NCBI GenBank assembly: GCA_000511875.1
Contig: AZIN01000001.1
Span: 1,371,332-1,435,331 of the forward strand
Direction: 5' to 3'
Origin: Gammaproteobacteria bacterium MOLA455
GTDB lineage: Bacteria; Pseudomonadota; Gammaproteobacteria; Pseudomonadales; Porticoccaceae
DNA: 64,000 nt
Both the position numbers and the translations under genes were made by a program. Positions 63,548-64,000 of this stretch are shown here, piece after piece (position 1 is the first letter of the stretch; each line of letters starts with the position of its first letter). The notes beneath the pieces are model-generated. The model was not told where the DNA came from. It saw only the letters and a list, made by a program, of their open reading frames with translations, and searched no databases.

Positions 63548-64000
63548 TTAAAGCAATAACTCCATACCAATGCGACACTTCGCCCCGCTGGCAATGCGAC
63601 GGCTTACACTGATCACTCGATCCTGATACCAACTGCGACAGCTTATCTTGATACAGGGACTCAGTGTTGCCAAACCGAGCGCACCAGTAATCACTGCGTC
63701 AGCAGTTATCGCCTGCAACTGATGCTCATCTCGGCTCGAGCTGATGACCCAGTTCAAATAGACTTGCGGGCTGACCCTCTGATAATTTTGCTTGAGATAG
63801 GCTGGCACCAGTGCCGGGCTTACAAAACACTCTTCCCACTGCATTGGAACAGAGGCAATCGAGTGCACGACTACCGAATGATAGATCAAATCTCCCTCAG
63901 TCAACCCGAGTAGTGAGGCAATATCACGCTCTGCATCAATCGCCTCCAAGCTAATAAGCCGGTTGCTATATTGAGGGTTGCTGAAACTAAACTGCTGATT
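63548..64000 (-). CDS. GntR-family regulator, HutC-like UTRA domain (N-terminus beyond window)
   Basis: The minus-strand frame is open to base 64000, so only the last 150 residues (without the DNA-binding part) are seen. VVVHSIASVPMQWEECFVSP, YLKQNYQRVSPQVYLNWV and ITADAVITGALGL match the UTRA ligand domain of the HutC family, which regulates histidine degradation through urocanate. The hut genes, if present, would lie outside. Whether it is HutC itself cannot be fixed. Confidence 0.82.
   Translation of the reverse strand, partial: NQQFSFSNPQYSNRLISLEAIDAERDIASLLGLTEGDLIYHSVVVHSIASVPMQWEECFVSPALVPAYLKQNYQRVSPQVYLNWVISSSRDEHQLQAITADAVITGALGLATLSPCIKISCRSWYQDRVISVSRRIASGAKCRIGMELLL

Overview
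The window looks like chromosomal DNA of a marine or hydrocarbon-associated gammaproteobacterium. A Porticoccaceae/SAR92-type Cellvibrionales member is my best guess, inferred from gene content and not proven. Supporting signs are a tmRNA tag reading ANDDNYALAA, a complete Pst/PhoBR system with enteric-like Pho boxes, TonB-linked outer-membrane functions, a GH81 laminarinase, and base composition near 50% GC.

Region 1 (1-17.3 kb) is aromatic catabolism. A partial RND/MMPL exporter and a YCF48-like lipoprotein run leftwards. Facing them is a roughly 14.4-kb operon encoding multicomponent phenol hydroxylase (dmpKLMNOP), a ferredoxin (dmpQ), catechol 2,3-dioxygenase (dmpB) and the meta-cleavage lower pathway (dmpC, D, E, H, F, G). 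The operon continues into a membrane-anchored ABM-domain protein, a DUF1329 exported protein and a kappa-GST-like isomerase. A near-consensus sigma54 promoter and two XylR/DmpR-type upstream sites precede dmpK. No DmpR-type regulator and no 4-oxalocrotonate tautomerase (dmpI) are in the window.

Region 2 (17.4-28.3 kb) is a sulfide/persulfide island. Rightward genes are a two-cysteine ArsR repressor (BigR/SqrR type), rhodanese-DUF2892, a TauE-type exporter and a persulfide dioxygenase. Leftward genes are a second persulfide-dioxygenase-like MBL protein, a DUF442-SQR fusion, a SulP permease and a CIO-type cytochrome bd oxidase. A divergent FisR-type sigma54 activator sits beside a good minus-strand sigma54 promoter. 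Together they could carry H2S electrons through quinone to O2 with a sulfide-tolerant oxidase and handle the sulfane sulfur formed.

Region 3 (28.4-38 kb) holds two decayed IS3 transposase fragments flanking a Pho-box-preceded ppk2-nudix pair. It also has a CorC-like membrane protein, ssrA (tmRNA) with a 68-bp copy of its 3' end and terminator, an SNF transporter, xseB-ispA-dxs and a GST.

Region 4 (38-59 kb) is nutrient acquisition and the phosphate regulon: a GH81 glucanase, a duplicated beta-helix-like lipoprotein with a TonB receptor behind a Pho box, phoU-pstBAC-pstS, a porin behind an array of 11-bp PhoB repeats, a CueR-like regulator with an SO_0444-type efflux permease, and phoR-phoB.

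Region 5 (59-64 kb) has slyD, a 55-aa membrane protein, an arsenate-resistance pair (gapdh-arsJ), a small conserved protein, a NYN-domain protein and the C-terminal part of a HutC-like GntR regulator. Arsenate enters by Pst, so the gapdh-arsJ pair fits next to the phosphate regulon.
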